Below, in pieces: positions 50,750-59,984 of a stretch of DNA of 64,000 nucleotides. The notes below the pieces were generated by a model. That model was not told the origin of the DNA. It searched no databases and worked only from the letters and a program-made list of their open reading frames with translations. A program made the position numbers and the translations under genes. The DNA lies in NCBI RefSeq assembly GCF_012927125.1, contig NZ_JABBFZ010000021.1, positions 1 to 64,000 of the forward strand. Direction: 5' to 3'. Position 1 is the stretch's first letter. Each line of letters begins with the position of its first letter. The DNA comes from Paraburkholderia antibiotica. Its GTDB lineage: Bacteria > Pseudomonadota > Gammaproteobacteria > Burkholderiales > Burkholderiaceae.

Positions 50750-50765
50750 GAGGTAGCCACCCCGA

Positions 50766-52253
50766 ATGGACATTCACATCGCGATCGAAGGCCATCACGA
50801 TCTGTCCGGACAGATTTATCGGCAGTTGCGCGCCGGCATTCTCGAAGGGCGTCTTGCCGGCGGTACGCGCCTGCCATCCACGCGCGATCTCGCGACGCAG
50901 CTCGGCGTCTCGCGCAAGACCACGCTCGACGTGTTCGAGCGGCTGCTGTCCGAAGGCTATCTGAGCGCGCGCGCCGGCTCGGGCACCTTCGTCGCCGATG
51001 GACTCGAACGGCTGCCCGCCGAGCGTTCCACGCAGGCGCGCGCGGCGGACAACTCGCGCGAGCGGGCGGCGGCGAAAACGCAGGCCGCCGCGCGGGCGCA
51101 GCCGCTGTGGGAGCAGATGCCCGACAGCCTGCCGTTGCCGCGGCCGTCGGTGGCGTCGCCGCTCGACTTCATCGGCGGCGCGACGGACAAGGCGCTGTTT
51201 CCGTTCGACGTGTGGCGCCGCTGCGTCAATCACGCGTTGCGCGCGCAGACGCGCACGCCCGGCACCTATCGCGAGGCCGCCGGCGACCAGCAGTTGCGGC
51301 TCGCGATCTCGCGCTACCTCGCGTTCAATCGCGCGGTGTCGAGTAACTGGGAGGACGTGATCGTCACGCAGGGCGCGCAGCACGCGCTCGATCTGCTCGC
51401 GCGCATCACGCTGCGACCCGGCGATATCGCGGCCATCGAAGATCCCGGCTATCCGCCCGCGCAGGCCTGCTTCACGGCGAGCGGCGCGCGCGTCGTGCCG
51501 GTGCCGGTCGATCGCGAAGGGCTGGTGGTCAGCAAGCTGCCGGACAAGGCGCGGCTCGTCTACGTGACGCCCTCGCATCAGTTTCCGCTCGGCATGCCGA
51601 TGAGCCTCGAGCGTCGCGTCGAGCTGCTGGAGTGGGCGCAAAAGCGCGGCGCGGTGATCATCGAGGACGACTACGACTGCGAGTACCGCTTCGAAGGCCG
51701 GCCGATGGAGCCGCTGAAAAGCCTCGATCGCGCCGGCCTCGTCGCCTATGTCGGCACGTTTTCGAAAACGATCTTCCCGGAGCTGCGGATCGGCTACGTG
51801 GTGCCGCCGGCGTCGCTGCATGCTCCGCTGCTGAAAGCGCGGCAGATCGCCGATTGCCACGGCTGCACGCTGACGCAAACCGCGCTCGCGTCGTTCATGC
51901 TGAACGGCGACTTCGCGCGGCATCTGCGGCGCATGCACAAGGCGTACGCCGCGCGGCGCGCGATGCTGCTCGAACATCTGCAAGGCGGTCTCGCGCGCTG
52001 GTTCGAGCCGATCGTGCCGACCGCCGGCATTCATATGGCCGCGCAATTGAAGGGGCCGCTGGCGTCGCTCGGCGAAGCGGCGCTCGTCGCCGCGGCGCGC
52101 GAGGCGTCGATCGGTCTCTATGGACTCGCGCCGTTTTATCGCAAAAGTGTGCCGCAGCCGGGGCTGATTTTCGGCTACGGCAGCATCGCGGTCGAGCACA
52201 TCGACACCGCGTTGACGACGCTCGGCGACATCCTGTCGCGCGTGGCACGCTGA
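50766..52253 (+). CDS. MocR/PdxR-type regulator (GntR HTH + aminotransferase fold)
   Basis: 495 residues. N-terminal GntR winged helix ('LSGQIYRQLRAGILEGRLAGGTRLPSTRDLATQLGVSRKTTLDVFERLLSEGYL'), an Ala/Arg linker (~85-125) and a class I aminotransferase-like domain. This retains the PLP lysine K334 ('GTFSKTIFPELRIGY') and 'EDDYDCEYRFEGRP'. Such regulators sense PLP or amino compounds. Its divergent neighbour is the likely target. Confidence 0.9.
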   Translation: MDIHIAIEGHHDLSGQIYRQLRAGILEGRLAGGTRLPSTRDLATQLGVSRKTTLDVFERLLSEGYLSARAGSGTFVADGLERLPAERSTQARAADNSRERAAAKTQAAARAQPLWEQMPDSLPLPRPSVASPLDFIGGATDKALFPFDVWRRCVNHALRAQTRTPGTYREAAGDQQLRLAISRYLAFNRAVSSNWEDVIVTQGAQHALDLLARITLRPGDIAAIEDPGYPPAQACFTASGARVVPVPVDREGLVVSKLPDKARLVYVTPSHQFPLGMPMSLERRVELLEWAQKRGAVIIEDDYDCEYRFEGRPMEPLKSLDRAGLVAYVGTFSKTIFPELRIGYVVPPASLHAPLLKARQIADCHGCTLTQTALASFMLNGDFARHLRRMHKAYAARRAMLLEHLQGGLARWFEPIVPTAGIHMAAQLKGPLASLGEAALVAAAREASIGLYGLAPFYRKSVPQPGLIFGYGSIAVEHIDTALTTLGDILSRVAR

Positions 52254-52665
52254 AATAAAGCATGCTGCAAGCCTCGCGAAGGCAACGCGCTGGTGTCGCG
52301 TTGGTGTCGCGTCGGCATCGCGTCGAGCGCCGGGCGGCGTTCAAAAATGACAAAAGTGCCATGATTCAAGGGGCGAAAAGCTCCCGGCAACCTCGCACGA
52401 GCGGCACGAAACGCCAGCCGAAAAGCCCGCCGAAACGAACTGTAACGTGGGTTACGTGTGCATGTTAAAGACTGTGAGGTACGCGTTTTACCCGCTAAAA
52501 CAGGCACTAAAACGCGTCGGGCAGTCAGCGCCGCGCAACAAACCTGGCCATCGATACATAAAAGAGTCGCGCAAATCGCTTGAGCGCTTGTAGAATCCGG
52601 CGTTGAAGCGTGCGCATACCGTGTGCGCTTCGTGCAATTCACTGACCACAACAGGTAGGAGAAAC
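52254..52665. other. Intergenic region before the HU-like gene
   Basis: About 410 bp with no supported gene. A short palindrome GTAAC-GTGG-GTTAC lies at 52442-52455. The promoter of the HU-like gene is likely in 52560-52640, with TAGAAT at 52591 as a possible -10. Confidence 0.5.
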
Positions 52666-53115
52666 ATGCCGACTTCCGCAAAAAAGGTGGCCAAGAAGGC
52701 TGCCCCGGTTCCGACCAAGAAAGTTGCTGCAAAGAAAGCTCCGGCGAAGAAAGCCGTCGCAGCCAAGAAGGTCGCCGTGAAGGCGTCTGGCGCACCGTCG
52801 CCGATCAAGGACACCTTCACGAAGGCCTCGTTGGCAGCGCACGTTGCTGAACGTGCCGCGGTGGAACCGAAGACCGCCAAGGCGGTGCTGGCCGCGCTCG
52901 AAGACACGATCCTCGGCTCGGTGCACAAGAAGGGCGCTGGCGAATTCACGCTGTCGGGTCTGCTGAAGATCGTCGTGCAGGCTGTGCCGGCGAAGAAGAA
53001 GCGCTTCGGCAAGGACCCGTTCACGGGTGAAGAGCGTTGGTTCCCGGCCAAGCCGGCAAGCGTGCGCATCAAGGCACGTGCGCTGAAGAAGCTGAAGGAC
53101 GCGGCAGCAGCCTGA
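52666..53115 (+). CDS. HU/IHF-family DNA-binding protein with Lys/Ala-rich histone-like N-terminus
   Basis: 149 residues from ATG 52666 after TAGGAG. Residues 1-43 are AAKK-type repeats (KKVAKKAAP, KKVAAKKAPAKK), like histone H1 tails. The rest is an HU/IHF fold ('TKASLAAHVAERAAVEPKTAKAVLAALEDTILGSVHKKGAGEFTLSGL') ending with the DNA-binding arm region 'RFGKDPFTGEERWFPAKPASVRIKARALKKLKDA'. A nucleoid-associated protein; the tail should raise affinity for DNA. Single gene with its own terminator. Confidence 0.92.
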   Translation: MPTSAKKVAKKAAPVPTKKVAAKKAPAKKAVAAKKVAVKASGAPSPIKDTFTKASLAAHVAERAAVEPKTAKAVLAALEDTILGSVHKKGAGEFTLSGLLKIVVQAVPAKKKRFGKDPFTGEERWFPAKPASVRIKARALKKLKDAAAA

Positions 53116-53221
53116 GCGTGACGCTTGCGCGACTCGCGCGCGGGCAGCTTGTTGGCCTTGAAGGTTTAACCGTTGCCTGACGTTTGAGTGCTTGTCTTAG
53201 CGCCTGCATGCAGGTAAAGCG

Positions 53222-53257
53222 AAATCCCCGTGGATGCGAATCCACGGGGATTTTTTA
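53222..53257 (+). terminator. Terminator of the HU-like gene
   Basis: Perfect 14-bp stem (53222-53235 with 53240-53253), GCGA tetraloop and T6. Very strong. Confidence 0.92.
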
Positions 53258-53589
53258 TGCGCGCGCTGCGGAGTGGGTTTTAAAGCGGACGTTGAAGCGG
53301 GTTCTGAAGCAGGCCTGAAAAACGAGGTCCGCGATTTGAAACCACCCGCGAAACAACGCGCGTCATCTCATAGTGTGTGCCCTGATGGCGCATACGCACC
53401 GTGGTGGCGCATCATGATCCATGACAGATCGGTCGATGCGATACGAGGCCATCCGCATGCGCCGTTTGCGTGCATGGCGGTGCGCGATCGCACGACAGGT
53501 TCAATGGCATAACGCTTGCTTGATCGAGTGTGAATTCCGAATGCGCATGGCATTCGCCTTCTATTTGACAAAACAAGAGTGGGGCTGAG
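53258..53589. other. Intergenic region before amidoligase cluster 2
   Basis: About 330 bp, presumably the promoter region of cluster 2. I saw no gene, repeat or clear operator. Confidence 0.45.
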
Positions 53590-54999
53590 ATGCGATGCTA
53601 TGACGAGATGCGCCATCATGACGATGGCGTACGGCCGCATTACGCGCGCTTCGAGCGATGGCTGGCGCGGCAGGGTGACGAGGCGATCGCACGCAAGCGT
53701 GCGGAAGCGGACCTGCTGTTCCGGCGCGTCGGCATCACCTTCGCGGTGAACGGCGACCTGTCCGGTACCGAGCGACTGATTCCGTTCGATCTGATTCCGC
53801 GCATCATTCCGCGCACCGAATGGCAGACGCTCGAAGCCGGTTTGCGACAGCGCGTGCAGGCACTCAATCTGTTCATCCACGACGTCTATCACGAGCGCAA
53901 CATCGTGCGCGCGGGCATCGTGCCGGCCGAGCAGGTCTATACCAATGCGCAGTATCGTCCGGAGATGCAGGGCGTCGACGTGCCGCTCGGTGTTTACGCG
54001 CATATTGCCGGCGTCGACGTGGTGCGCGCCGGCGACGCCGGCGAGTTCTACGTGCTCGAAGACAATCTGCGCGTGCCGTCGGGCGTGTCGTACATGCTCG
54101 AAAACCGCAAGATGATGATGCGGCTCTTTCCCGAACTGTTCGTGCAGAACCGCATCGCGCCGGTCGCGCATTATCCCGATCTGCTGCTCGATACGCTGCG
54201 CTCGGTCGCGCCCGGGGGCGTCGACGATCCGGTCGTCGTCGTGCTGACGCCGGGTATGTACAACTCCGCCTATTTCGAACACACGTTTCTCGCGCAGCAG
54301 ATGGGCGTCGAACTGGTAGAGGGCAAGGATCTGTTCGTCGACGACAACTACGTGTTCATGCGCACCACGCAGGGGCCGAAGCGCGTCGACGTGATCTACC
54401 GGCGCGTCGACGACGACTTTCTCGACCCGCTCGCGTTCCGTCCGGATTCGGCGCTCGGCGTGCCGGGCCTGCTGACCGCGTATCGTGCCGGCCGCGTCGC
54501 GCTCGCGAACGCGATGGGCACCGGTATCGCCGACGACAAATCGATCTACCCGTACGTGCCGGACATGATCGAGTTCTATCTCGGCGAAAAGCCGATTCTG
54601 AACAATGTGCCGACCTACCAGTGCCGCAAGCCCGACGACCTCGCGTACACGCTCGCGCATCTGCCGGAGCTGGTCGTCAAGGAAGTGCACGGCGCGGGCG
54701 GCTACGGGATGCTGGTCGGCCCCGCGTCGACCCACGCGGAGATCGAGGCGTTTCGCGAGCGGCTGATCGCGCGGCCGGCCGGCTATATCGCGCAGCCGAC
54801 GCTGGCGTTGTCCGCGTGTCCGACCTTTGTCGAGTCGGGTGTCGCGCCGCGCCATATCGATCTGCGGCCGTTCGTGCTGTCCGGCAAGACCACCACGATG
54901 GTGGCGGGCGGCCTCACGCGCGTCGCGTTGCAGGAAGGATCGCTCGTGGTCAATTCATCGCAGGGAGGCGGCACCAAGGACACGTGGATGGTCGACTGA
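53590..54999 (+). CDS. Circularly permuted ATP-grasp protein (COG2308, cluster 2)
   Basis: 469 residues. Same family as the N-terminal half of the protein at 20483: 'LFRRVGITFAVNGD', 'RLIPFDLIPRIIPRTEW', 'EFYVLEDNLRVPSGVSYMLENRKMMMRLFPELF', 'LTPGMYNSAYFEHTFLAQQMGVELVEGKDLFVDDNYVFMRT' and 'KEVHGAGGYGMLVGP'. Catalysis would be ATP-dependent amide ligation with an unknown substrate. First gene of a group with Alpha-E, transglutaminase and Anbu genes. Start ATG 53590; ATG 53608 (MRHHDDG) is possible. Confidence 0.92.
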   Translation: MRCYDEMRHHDDGVRPHYARFERWLARQGDEAIARKRAEADLLFRRVGITFAVNGDLSGTERLIPFDLIPRIIPRTEWQTLEAGLRQRVQALNLFIHDVYHERNIVRAGIVPAEQVYTNAQYRPEMQGVDVPLGVYAHIAGVDVVRAGDAGEFYVLEDNLRVPSGVSYMLENRKMMMRLFPELFVQNRIAPVAHYPDLLLDTLRSVAPGGVDDPVVVVLTPGMYNSAYFEHTFLAQQMGVELVEGKDLFVDDNYVFMRTTQGPKRVDVIYRRVDDDFLDPLAFRPDSALGVPGLLTAYRAGRVALANAMGTGIADDKSIYPYVPDMIEFYLGEKPILNNVPTYQCRKPDDLAYTLAHLPELVVKEVHGAGGYGMLVGPASTHAEIEAFRERLIARPAGYIAQPTLALSACPTFVESGVAPRHIDLRPFVLSGKTTTMVAGGLTRVALQEGSLVVNSSQGGGTKDTWMVD

Positions 55000-55246
55000 C
55001 GCGGTTGCCGCCGCGCCTGCCCGAGGCCGCCAGGGCCGCTATAGCGCTGTATCACGGCGCTATGACGAGCCATGAGCATGAGGCCGTACAAGGCCGTCAT
55101 CGGGCCTCGGCAAGCGCGACGCACGCAACCGGATACGCCTGACGCGGCACGCCGCACGCCGCCGGCGCTCACGGATAATCCGCGCGGAGCTTCGCTCGAC
55201 ATGGACGAAGACCCGCGCGCCCAGATCTCAGATATGGAACGCCGCC

Positions 55247-56197
55247 ATGCTTAGCCGAACCGCCGATCACCTCTTCTGGATGGCCCGCTATATGGAGCGC
55301 GCGGAGAATACCGCCCGCATGCTCGACATCAACCTCAAGGCGCAGCTGCTGCCGCAGACGCCCGAACAGGAGGCCCGCGCGCAGCGCTCGGTGCTGCGCA
55401 TCTCCGAGCTCGAAAGCGCGTTCGCGCAGCGCTACGACGAACCGACGCGCGACCACGTGCTCGACTTCATGGTCGCCGACGCGAGCAATCCGTCGAGCAT
55501 CCACTCGTGTCTGCAGGCCGCGCGCGAAAACGCCCGCGCGGTGCGCGGCACGCTGACGACCGAGTGGTGGGAAACCATCAACGACACGTGGCTCGAATTC
55601 AACGAGCGTCTGTCGTCGGGGCAGGCTGGGAGCAATCCGGGCGCGCTGTTCGAGTGGGTCAAGTTCCGCTCGCATCTGTCGCGCGGTGTGTCGATCGGCA
55701 CCGCGCTGCAGGACGACGCGTTCTTCTTCACGCGGCTCGGCACCTATCTGGAGCGCGCCGACAACACCGCGCGGATTCTCGACGTGCGGTTCGCGAACGT
55801 GGAGCCGAATTCGCGCGACGCCGCGCGCCAGCTCGAAGACTTCTATTACTGGACCTCGATCCTCAGTTCGGTGTCGGCGCTCGAAATCTATCGCAAGGTG
55901 TATCGCGACGTCGTGACGCCCGCGCGCGTGGTCGAACTGATGATCCTCAACCAGCAGATGCCGCGCTCGCTGCTCGCGTCGCTCGACGGCGTGTGCAGCA
56001 ATCTCGAGATGCTGCGCACCTCGGGTTCGAACCAGTGCGAGCGTTTCGCCGGCAAGCTGCGCGCCGAGTTGTTGTATGCCGACATCCGGCAGATTTTCGA
56101 AAGCGGTTTGCACGCCTATCTGACGCAGTTCCTCGCTCGCGTGTTCGAGCTGGGCAATCTGGTGGCGCGTACCTATCTGATGCTGCCAGTCGCCTGA
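55247..56197 (+). CDS. Alpha-E domain protein (COG2307, cluster 2)
   Basis: 316 residues, all helical. 'MLSRTADHLFWMARYMERAENTARMLDINLKAQLL' and 'FFFTRLGTYLERADNTARILDVRF' are the two halves of the Alpha-E repeat with conserved R and E. The family always travels with COG2308 ATP-grasp proteins and is fused to one at 20483-23191. Probably a structural or catalytic partner of the ligase. 250 bp separate it from the ligase gene. Confidence 0.92.
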   Translation: MLSRTADHLFWMARYMERAENTARMLDINLKAQLLPQTPEQEARAQRSVLRISELESAFAQRYDEPTRDHVLDFMVADASNPSSIHSCLQAARENARAVRGTLTTEWWETINDTWLEFNERLSSGQAGSNPGALFEWVKFRSHLSRGVSIGTALQDDAFFFTRLGTYLERADNTARILDVRFANVEPNSRDAARQLEDFYYWTSILSSVSALEIYRKVYRDVVTPARVVELMILNQQMPRSLLASLDGVCSNLEMLRTSGSNQCERFAGKLRAELLYADIRQIFESGLHAYLTQFLARVFELGNLVARTYLMLPVA

Positions 56198-56209
56198 CGG
56201 AGTTTTCCC

Positions 56210-57010
56210 ATGAATCTGACGATCCGCCACGACACCTCCTACCGCTACGAAGCGACGGTCCACTATTCGATCCAGCAGCTGCGCCTGACGCCGGCGAGCG
56301 GCGCCGCGCAGACGGTGCGGCGCTGGAACATCGACGCGCCGGGCAAGCTCGACGCCACACTCGACGCGTACGGCAACGTGCTGCATACGCTCGTCATCAA
56401 CAAGCCGCACGATGAGATCCATCTGCGCGTGTCGGGCGAGGTGGACACGATGCCGCTCGTCGACGGCGTGCTGCGCGAGCCGCCCGGGCCGATCCCGCTC
56501 GAGCATTTCACCTGCGCGACGCGCCTGACCGACGCCGACGCGGCGATTCGCGAACTGGCCGCGTCGGTGCCGAATCTCGCGAGCCAGGCAAGTCTGATCG
56601 CGCTGTCCGAACAGATCGTGCAGCGCGTGCAGTACCGGCCCGGCATCACCGCGGTGACGAGCACGGCCGCCGAGGCGCTCGCGCTCGGCAACGGCGTGTG
56701 CCAGGACCATGCGCATCTGATGCTCGCGTGCTGCCGCGCGCGCGGCGTGCCGGCGCGCTACGTGAGCGGCTATATCGAACCCGGCGAGGTCAACCACGGT
56801 GCGAGCCATGCGTGGGTCGACGTATGGCTCGAAGGCAAGGGCTGGATTTCGATCGACGTCACGCATGCGGCGTTTGCGAGCGAGATCTACTGCCGGCTCG
56901 CGGTCGCGCGCGACTACGAAGCGGCGGCACCGGTACGCGGCCGGCGCATCGGCGGGCTCGAAGAGGAGCTGGATGTGGCGGTGACGGTTAGCGCTCAGCT
57001 CACGCAGTAA
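56210..57010 (+). CDS. Transglutaminase-like protein (cluster 2)
   Basis: 266 residues, starting 12 bp after the Alpha-E stop. N-terminal beta domain ('LTIRHDTSYRYEATVHYSIQQLRLTP'), then the core with C164 (NGVCQDHAHLM), H200 (ASHAWVDVWL) and D216 (WISIDVTHA). Parallel to the transglutaminase at 23188-24090. Predicted to cleave or exchange amide bonds made by the ligase. Confidence 0.92.
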   Translation: MNLTIRHDTSYRYEATVHYSIQQLRLTPASGAAQTVRRWNIDAPGKLDATLDAYGNVLHTLVINKPHDEIHLRVSGEVDTMPLVDGVLREPPGPIPLEHFTCATRLTDADAAIRELAASVPNLASQASLIALSEQIVQRVQYRPGITAVTSTAAEALALGNGVCQDHAHLMLACCRARGVPARYVSGYIEPGEVNHGASHAWVDVWLEGKGWISIDVTHAAFASEIYCRLAVARDYEAAAPVRGRRIGGLEEELDVAVTVSAQLTQ

Positions 57011-57296
57011 CGGCGGGGCGGCGCGCGGACGGCGCGTGGTGGGTGATGAGTCCGGAAATAGATCGAGTCATTCGCGCGCGCCGCCATTTAACATTCCTGA
57101 TGATCGGACACGGGTCGGCAAGCCTGAAGACAGGCAGGCGTCCCGTCGAAGTGCCGAAGTTCCGAAGCGCTCAAGGGCCGAAAAAATCTGCAAAAGAGGC
57201 GGTAAAAAAGGCCGCAAAAAGGCCGTAAACACGGATAAAAGGCGCGTGTGCGCCGCATTACAATAGCGCCGTTCTCTGGCTTTCTGTGGATTCCTC

Positions 57297-58169
57297 ATGA
57301 CTTACTGCGTAGCGATGGCCGTCGACGACGGCCTCGTGTTCCTCTCCGACACGCGTACCAATGCGGGCGTCGATCACATCAGCACCGCGCGCAAGATGTC
57401 GGTGTTCGAGGAGCCCGGCGAGCGCCTGCTGGTGCTGCTCGGCGCCGGCAACCTGTCGCTCACGCAGGCGGTGGTGCACGAGTTGTCCGAGCCCGCCGAT
57501 CCGACCCAGCCGACGCTCTGGAGCGTACCGACGATGGCCGACGCGGCGCGCGTGGTCGGCGGCGCGGTGCGGCGCGTGCATGAGCGCGAGGCCGAGGCGC
57601 TGCAGCAATTCGGCGTCGACTTCAATTGCAGCTTCATTCTCGGCGGGCAGATCGCGGGCAACCGGATGCGCCTGTTCATGATCTATGCTGCCGGCAATTT
57701 CATCGAGGCGTCGGCGGTGAATCCGTATTTCCAGATCGGTGAGGCGAAGTACGGCAAGCCGATCATCGACCGCGTGCTGACGCCGTCCACGCCGCTCGAC
57801 GAAGCGGCGAAGTCCGCGCTGATCTCGATGGACTCGACGCTGCGCTCGAACCTCTCGGTGGGGTTGCCGCTCGATCTGCTGGTGTACGAGAAGGATGCGC
57901 TGCGCGTCACGCGCTTCGTGTCGATCGATCGCGACAACGCGTACTTCGACATGCTTCACCGCACGTGGGGCGAGCGCCTGCGGCAGGTGTTCGCCGAGAT
58001 TCCGGATCCGGACTGGCAGCAGTCGCTGAACGCGCCGCCGGTGCAGTCGGAGCATGCGCTGGTGCTGTATCACGCACCGGTCGACGCCGACGGTATCGAG
58101 CACGAGCGTGATCTGGCGCCCGCGCAGACGCTCGCGCAGGCGGAGAGAGGCAAGGCGCAGCGGCGCTAA
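57297..58169 (+). CDS. Anbu-type proteasome-like protease (HslV/20S ancestral beta subunit)
   Basis: 290 residues. After Met removal the N-terminal nucleophile is T2 ('MTYCVAMAVDDGLVFLSDTRTNAGVDHISTARKM'), with the conserved SDTR segment and K33. 'GAGNLSLTQAV', 'FILGGQIAGNRMRLFMIYAAGNFIEA' and 'YGKPIIDRVLTPSTPLDEAAKSALISMDSTLRSNLSVGLPLDLL' are Anbu features. Anbu assembles as a self-compartmentalised or helical particle; no ATPase partner is needed. It ends cluster 2 and may act on peptides tagged by the ligase. C-terminal ~40 residues are a variable extension. Confidence 0.92.
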   Translation: MTYCVAMAVDDGLVFLSDTRTNAGVDHISTARKMSVFEEPGERLLVLLGAGNLSLTQAVVHELSEPADPTQPTLWSVPTMADAARVVGGAVRRVHEREAEALQQFGVDFNCSFILGGQIAGNRMRLFMIYAAGNFIEASAVNPYFQIGEAKYGKPIIDRVLTPSTPLDEAAKSALISMDSTLRSNLSVGLPLDLLVYEKDALRVTRFVSIDRDNAYFDMLHRTWGERLRQVFAEIPDPDWQQSLNAPPVQSEHALVLYHAPVDADGIEHERDLAPAQTLAQAERGKAQRR

Positions 58170-58350
58170 AGGGAGAGGCGCTGGAGGCGTCTGACGCGTC
58201 CTGGGTGGGCGCGCAGCGTGGTCACAGGCTCGCGTCATGGAACATGAAGCGCGCCGCACCATGTCCACCATGCCGGGCATCACAAGCTCGCGCTTCACAC
58301 CTCACTACACGTCGCGCACCACCCGCCGCCCAAACCTCAGGACGAAAAAA

Positions 58351-58381
58351 AGCCAGCCATCGGCAATGCCTTTGGCTGGCT
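58351..58381 (-). terminator. Terminator of the second porin gene
   Basis: AGCCAGCCA/TGGCTGGCT stem (58351-58359 with 58373-58381) with an A-run to the left, giving a U-tract on the minus strand. Confidence 0.8.
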
Positions 58382-58390
58382 TTTCGACCG

Positions 58391-58414
58391 CTACGCAGCT
58401 CGTCAGCTGCGTAG
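58391..58414 (-). other. Extra hairpin in the porin 3' region
   Basis: CTACGCAGCT-CGTC-AGCTGCGTAG, a perfect 10-bp stem with a tetraloop between the porin stop and its terminator. It may stabilise the message. Confidence 0.65.
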
Positions 58415-58435
58415 CAGATCCGTTCGACAGTCCGA

Positions 58436-59620
58436 TTAGAACTTGTGACGGATACCGACGCTGACCATGACCTGGTTGTCGGTGCTCGACTGGTTGCCGT
58501 ACGAACCGATCGAAGCCGTTGCCGACACGAGGCCGCCGGTCGTCGGATCGCGCTGTTCGCCGCTGGCGTGCTGCCATGCGCCGACTGCGTAGAAGTCCGT
58601 ACGCTTCGACAGCGAGTAATCCGCGCCCAGCGAAACCTGGTTGTACGTCGCCGTTGCGTCGCCCGTGCCGCGCGTGTAGGCGTAGCCGAGACCCAGCAGT
58701 GCTGCCGGCGTGATCTGGTAGCCGAGGAATGCGCGGCCGACGTTGAACTTCTGCGTCGTCTCGAAGCCCGATTGCGCATCCGGCTTGTACTGTGCGTTGC
58801 TGTAGCTCAGGTTAGCCGTGAACGGACCCGCCACGTACTGAACCGCTGCCGAAGCGATGCCGATTGCCTTCGAGAACGAATAGGCCGCGTTGATGCCTGC
58901 GTTACCCGGGAAAGCGGTGTCGAACGTGCCGCCTGCCGTACCGGCCCAGCCGCCTGCTGCCGTACGCGTAGCCAGCGAGTTCGCGTTGCTTGCGTGCAGG
59001 TAGCCTGCCGCGACGCTGAACGGACCCGTTGCATAGGTTGCCGCGCCTGCCCACGTTTGGCCCGAACCCGTCGAACCTGCGACGCCGCCCAGTGCGTACA
59101 TGCCTTCGACCTGGAAGCCCGACCACACCGGCGAAACATACTTCAGCGAGTTGTTGACGCGGAAGCTGTTGTCGTTGTTGTCGACGTCACCCGGCGTTGC
59201 GAACGTGCTGCCGAAGTAGTTGTCGCCCGTCAGCGGCTGGATCATGTCGACCAGCGGGTCGTACTGACGGCCAGCCGTGAACGTGCCGAACTGGTCGCTT
59301 GCCAGACCGACGTAAGCCTGACGATTGAAGATGGTGCCGCTCGACGACAGGGCGCCGTTGTTGATGTTAAAGCCGTTTTCCAACTGGAAAATCGTCTTCA
59401 GGCCGCCGCCCAGGTCTTCCGTGCCTTTCAGGCCGAAACGGTTGCCTTGCAGGTTGCCGCCAAACAGTTGCACGACGCTGCCGCCATGGGGCGTCGCGTT
59501 GTTCACGTACTGGACCGATTCATCGATCAAGCCATAGAGGGTCACGCTGCTTTGCGCGTGTGCCATGCCGGTGACGCCGAGCAGCGCCAGCGAGAGGGTA
59601 GACAGTGCGATTCGTTTCAT
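58436..59620 (-). CDS. General bacterial porin (Burkholderia type), second
   Basis: 394 residues from ATG 59620 (MKRIALSTLSLALLGVTGMAHAQ); a start at 59632 adds MENW. 'SSVTLYGLIDESVQYVNNATPHGGSVVQLFGGNLQGNRFGLKGTEDLGGGLKTIFQLENGF', 'RQAYVGLASDQFGTFTAGRQYDP' and the final 'VMVSVGIRHKF' mark the porin family. Codon use is strongly biased (many GTC/GCC-type choices), as in highly expressed genes. AT-rich DNA and an inverted repeat lie upstream. Confidence 0.94.
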   Translation of the reverse strand: MKRIALSTLSLALLGVTGMAHAQSSVTLYGLIDESVQYVNNATPHGGSVVQLFGGNLQGNRFGLKGTEDLGGGLKTIFQLENGFNINNGALSSSGTIFNRQAYVGLASDQFGTFTAGRQYDPLVDMIQPLTGDNYFGSTFATPGDVDNNDNSFRVNNSLKYVSPVWSGFQVEGMYALGGVAGSTGSGQTWAGAATYATGPFSVAAGYLHASNANSLATRTAAGGWAGTAGGTFDTAFPGNAGINAAYSFSKAIGIASAAVQYVAGPFTANLSYSNAQYKPDAQSGFETTQKFNVGRAFLGYQITPAALLGLGYAYTRGTGDATATYNQVSLGADYSLSKRTDFYAVGAWQHASGEQRDPTTGGLVSATASIGSYGNQSSTDNQVMVSVGIRHKF

Positions 59621-59984
59621 CCAATTCTCCACGCAGATGATTGTTCGTTGTTGCGGAAAGCAGAATAGCTCACTGCTTCAAACGTTAAGAACAGGAAAAA
59701 AAAGAGTGTCGTCAAAAACTGACAAGTCGCGCAAAGCCTTGTATTTAAAGCTCATCAACGATTATTTCTATTTTTGCAATATTTATTGGTGTGCCACGCA
59801 TTATTGTTGATTCGTTGATAGTCGGCGAATGATCAACTGCATTTCAAGCAGTGAATTGAATGCAAAATGTAATCTAGTCGTCTAGTCGTCCAGCTCACTT
59901 TCTAGTGACAATCTAAAAAATCATGCTGACTAGATGACTAGACAGGCTGGACAGAATCGGTCGCTTATGCACCGACGCGACTTT
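59621..59984. other. AT-rich region upstream of the second porin
   Basis: About 360 bp, distinctly AT-rich from 59690 to 59930, consistent with a strong regulated promoter for the porin. It contains the CTAG-rich inverted repeat listed separately. No gene seen. Confidence 0.6.
59874..59941. repeat. CTAG-rich inverted repeat
   Basis: CTAGTCGTCTAGTC (59874-59887) pairs with GACTAGATGACTAG (59928-59941) at 13 of 14 positions. Each arm is itself two CTAGTCNT units, and a further CTAG lies between them (59902), making five CTAG tetramers in 68 bp. Confidence 0.75.

Noticed and set aside
52666..52800. Lys/Ala repeats as a possible sequencing artefact or frameshift
   Set aside because: The AAKK tail is in frame with a normal HU domain, has a proper start, and is typical of histone-like proteins in this group.
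59874..59941. Phage attachment site or transposon end
   Set aside because: No integrase, tRNA gene or target duplication is nearby; the repeat fits a regulatory site better.
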